DNA from: Candidatus Thorarchaeota archaeon
Lineage (GTDB): Archaea > Asgardarchaeota > Thorarchaeia > Thorarchaeales > Thorarchaeaceae
DNA: 7,203 nucleotides
NCBI GenBank assembly: GCA_030642465.1
Contig: DAOWNS010000093.1
Location: 1-7,203, forward strand
Direction of reading: 5' to 3'
This document shows, one piece after another, positions 6,245 through 7,203 of this stretch (the stretch's first letter is position 1; every line of letters begins with the position of its first letter). The notes below the pieces were generated by a model. The model was given only the letters and a program-made list of their open reading frames with translations, ran no database searches and had not been told where the DNA came from. Position numbers and translations under genes: made by a program.

Positions 6245-7203
6245 ATGGTAGGCATTGTCGGTTATGGTGTGTACATACCAAGATACCGAATCAAGACTGA
6301 GAAGATCGCGGCTGTCTGGGGCGAAGACGGAGCAAAACTGGCCAAGGGCCTTGGCGTCTTTGAAAAGTCGGTTCCAGGACCCGACGAAGATGTGGCAACC
6401 ATAAGTGTTGAAGCAGCAAGAAATGCTGTCAAACGTGCACAAATAGACCCCACAGACATCGGTGCAATCTACGTCGGTTCCGAATCACATCCTTATGCAG
6501 TCAAGCCAACAGGAACTATGGTGTCTGAGGCGATAGGATGTTCCCCACACATAACCTGTGCAGACTTCGAGTTCGCATGCAAGGCCGGAACAGCGGCAAT
6601 ACAAGTATGTATGGGGCTTGTTAAATCCAAGATGGTAAAAATCGGTCTGGCCATTGGCTCAGACACAGCCCAAGGGCGCCCAGGTGATGCCCTGGAGTAT
6701 TCTGCCGCCGCAGGAGGCGTTGCAGTACTCGTTGGCAACAAGAATGTAATCGCAACCATTGAGCATACTAGTTCGTTCACGACAGACACTCCAGATTTTT
6801 GGCGCAGGGAAGGACAAGCGTTTCCGAGCCATGGTGCACGATTCACAGGAGAACCGGCATATTTCCGTCACGTCGGAGAAGGAGCGCGCGCACTCTTCAA
6901 ATCAACGAACACAACTGTGGACGATTACGATTACTTCGTATTTCATTCCCCCAACGGCAAGTTCCCAGTAGCTATGGGTAGACAGCTTGGTGTGCCTAAA
7001 GAGAAGCTTGAGGACAGCTTAGTGGTACGTCAAATTGGAAACACGTACTCCGGCTCTGCGATGATGGGTTTGGCTAATGTGCTTGACATAGCAGAACCAG
7101 GTTCAAAGATATTCATGGTCGCCTATGGTTCAGGGGCAGGGAGTGACTCATTTGCTATAACTGTAGAAGATGAGATTGTTCAACGTCGCGGAGAAGTACC
7201 CAC
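6245..7203 (+). CDS. mvaS: Hydroxymethylglutaryl-CoA synthase, archaeal type, 3'-truncated
   Basis: This enzyme condenses acetyl-CoA with acetoacetyl-CoA to HMG-CoA, the second step of the mevalonate pathway that supplies archaeal isoprenoid lipids. The 319 complete codons run to the window edge without a stop; archaeal members are about 345-350 residues, so about 30 residues are missing. The N-terminus MVGIVGYGVYIPRYRI is typical of archaeal HMG-CoA synthase. The catalytic triad of the thiolase superfamily is present: Glu80 in GSESHP (general base), Cys112 in FEFACKAGT (acyl-enzyme nucleophile) and His234 in FHSPNGKFP. The late GNTYSGSA (265-272) and AYGSGAGSD (293-301) loops are intact. ATG 6245 is set by GAGGAG 8 bases upstream. 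In many archaea this gene is followed by an acetoacetyl-CoA thiolase and a DUF35 OB-fold protein that form a complex with it; here that region lies beyond the window. The symbol is by function, since archaeal naming varies. Confidence 0.95.
   Translation, partial: MVGIVGYGVYIPRYRIKTEKIAAVWGEDGAKLAKGLGVFEKSVPGPDEDVATISVEAARNAVKRAQIDPTDIGAIYVGSESHPYAVKPTGTMVSEAIGCSPHITCADFEFACKAGTAAIQVCMGLVKSKMVKIGLAIGSDTAQGRPGDALEYSAAAGGVAVLVGNKNVIATIEHTSSFTTDTPDFWRREGQAFPSHGARFTGEPAYFRHVGEGARALFKSTNTTVDDYDYFVFHSPNGKFPVAMGRQLGVPKEKLEDSLVVRQIGNTYSGSAMMGLANVLDIAEPGSKIFMVAYGSGAGSDSFAITVEDEIVQRRGEVP

Overview
The window reads as archaeal chromosome. The main evidence is the gene cut by the 3' edge, an archaeal-type HMG-CoA synthase of the mevalonate (isoprenoid lipid) pathway. 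Supporting signs are TATA-like boxes about 40-70 bases ahead of most genes, Shine-Dalgarno sites built on GGAGG or AGGTG, no bacterial -35/-10 pairs, and a secreted protein with many N-glycosylation sequons and a C-terminal membrane anchor. The moderate base composition and the style of the secreted toroid protein would fit an Asgard archaeon such as a Thorarchaeote. That placement is an impression and not a demonstrated result.

Layout, all genes on the + strand: (1) 1-915, thioredoxin reductase, missing its first few residues; (2) 1022-2212, a secreted, membrane-anchored alpha/alpha-toroid protein with six prenyltransferase/squalene-cyclase-like repeats and no recognisable catalytic residues; (3) 2367-3944, a 525-residue cytoplasmic protein of unknown family; (4) 4025-4444, a small probable regulator with an AbrB/SpoVT-like N-terminus and an ACT-like C-terminus, starting at TTG; (5) 4571-6082, an asparagine-synthetase-family protein whose glutaminase nucleophile Cys is replaced by Ala; (6) 6164-6232, a possible 22-codon leader ORF; (7) 6245-7203, HMG-CoA synthase, cut at its C-terminus.

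Gaps between the main genes are 80-160 bases, and most hold a TATA-like element. The genes are therefore probably transcribed singly or in very short units, not as one operon, and no shared pathway joins them. The links that can be argued are local. Gene 4 may repress itself through an inverted repeat enclosing its own TATA box. Gene 3 has a dyad that could mask its ribosome binding site. HMG-CoA synthase may be translationally coupled to the leader ORF. No gene-free stretch exceeds 300 bases, and I saw no tRNA, rRNA, CRISPR array, insertion sequence or clear terminator.
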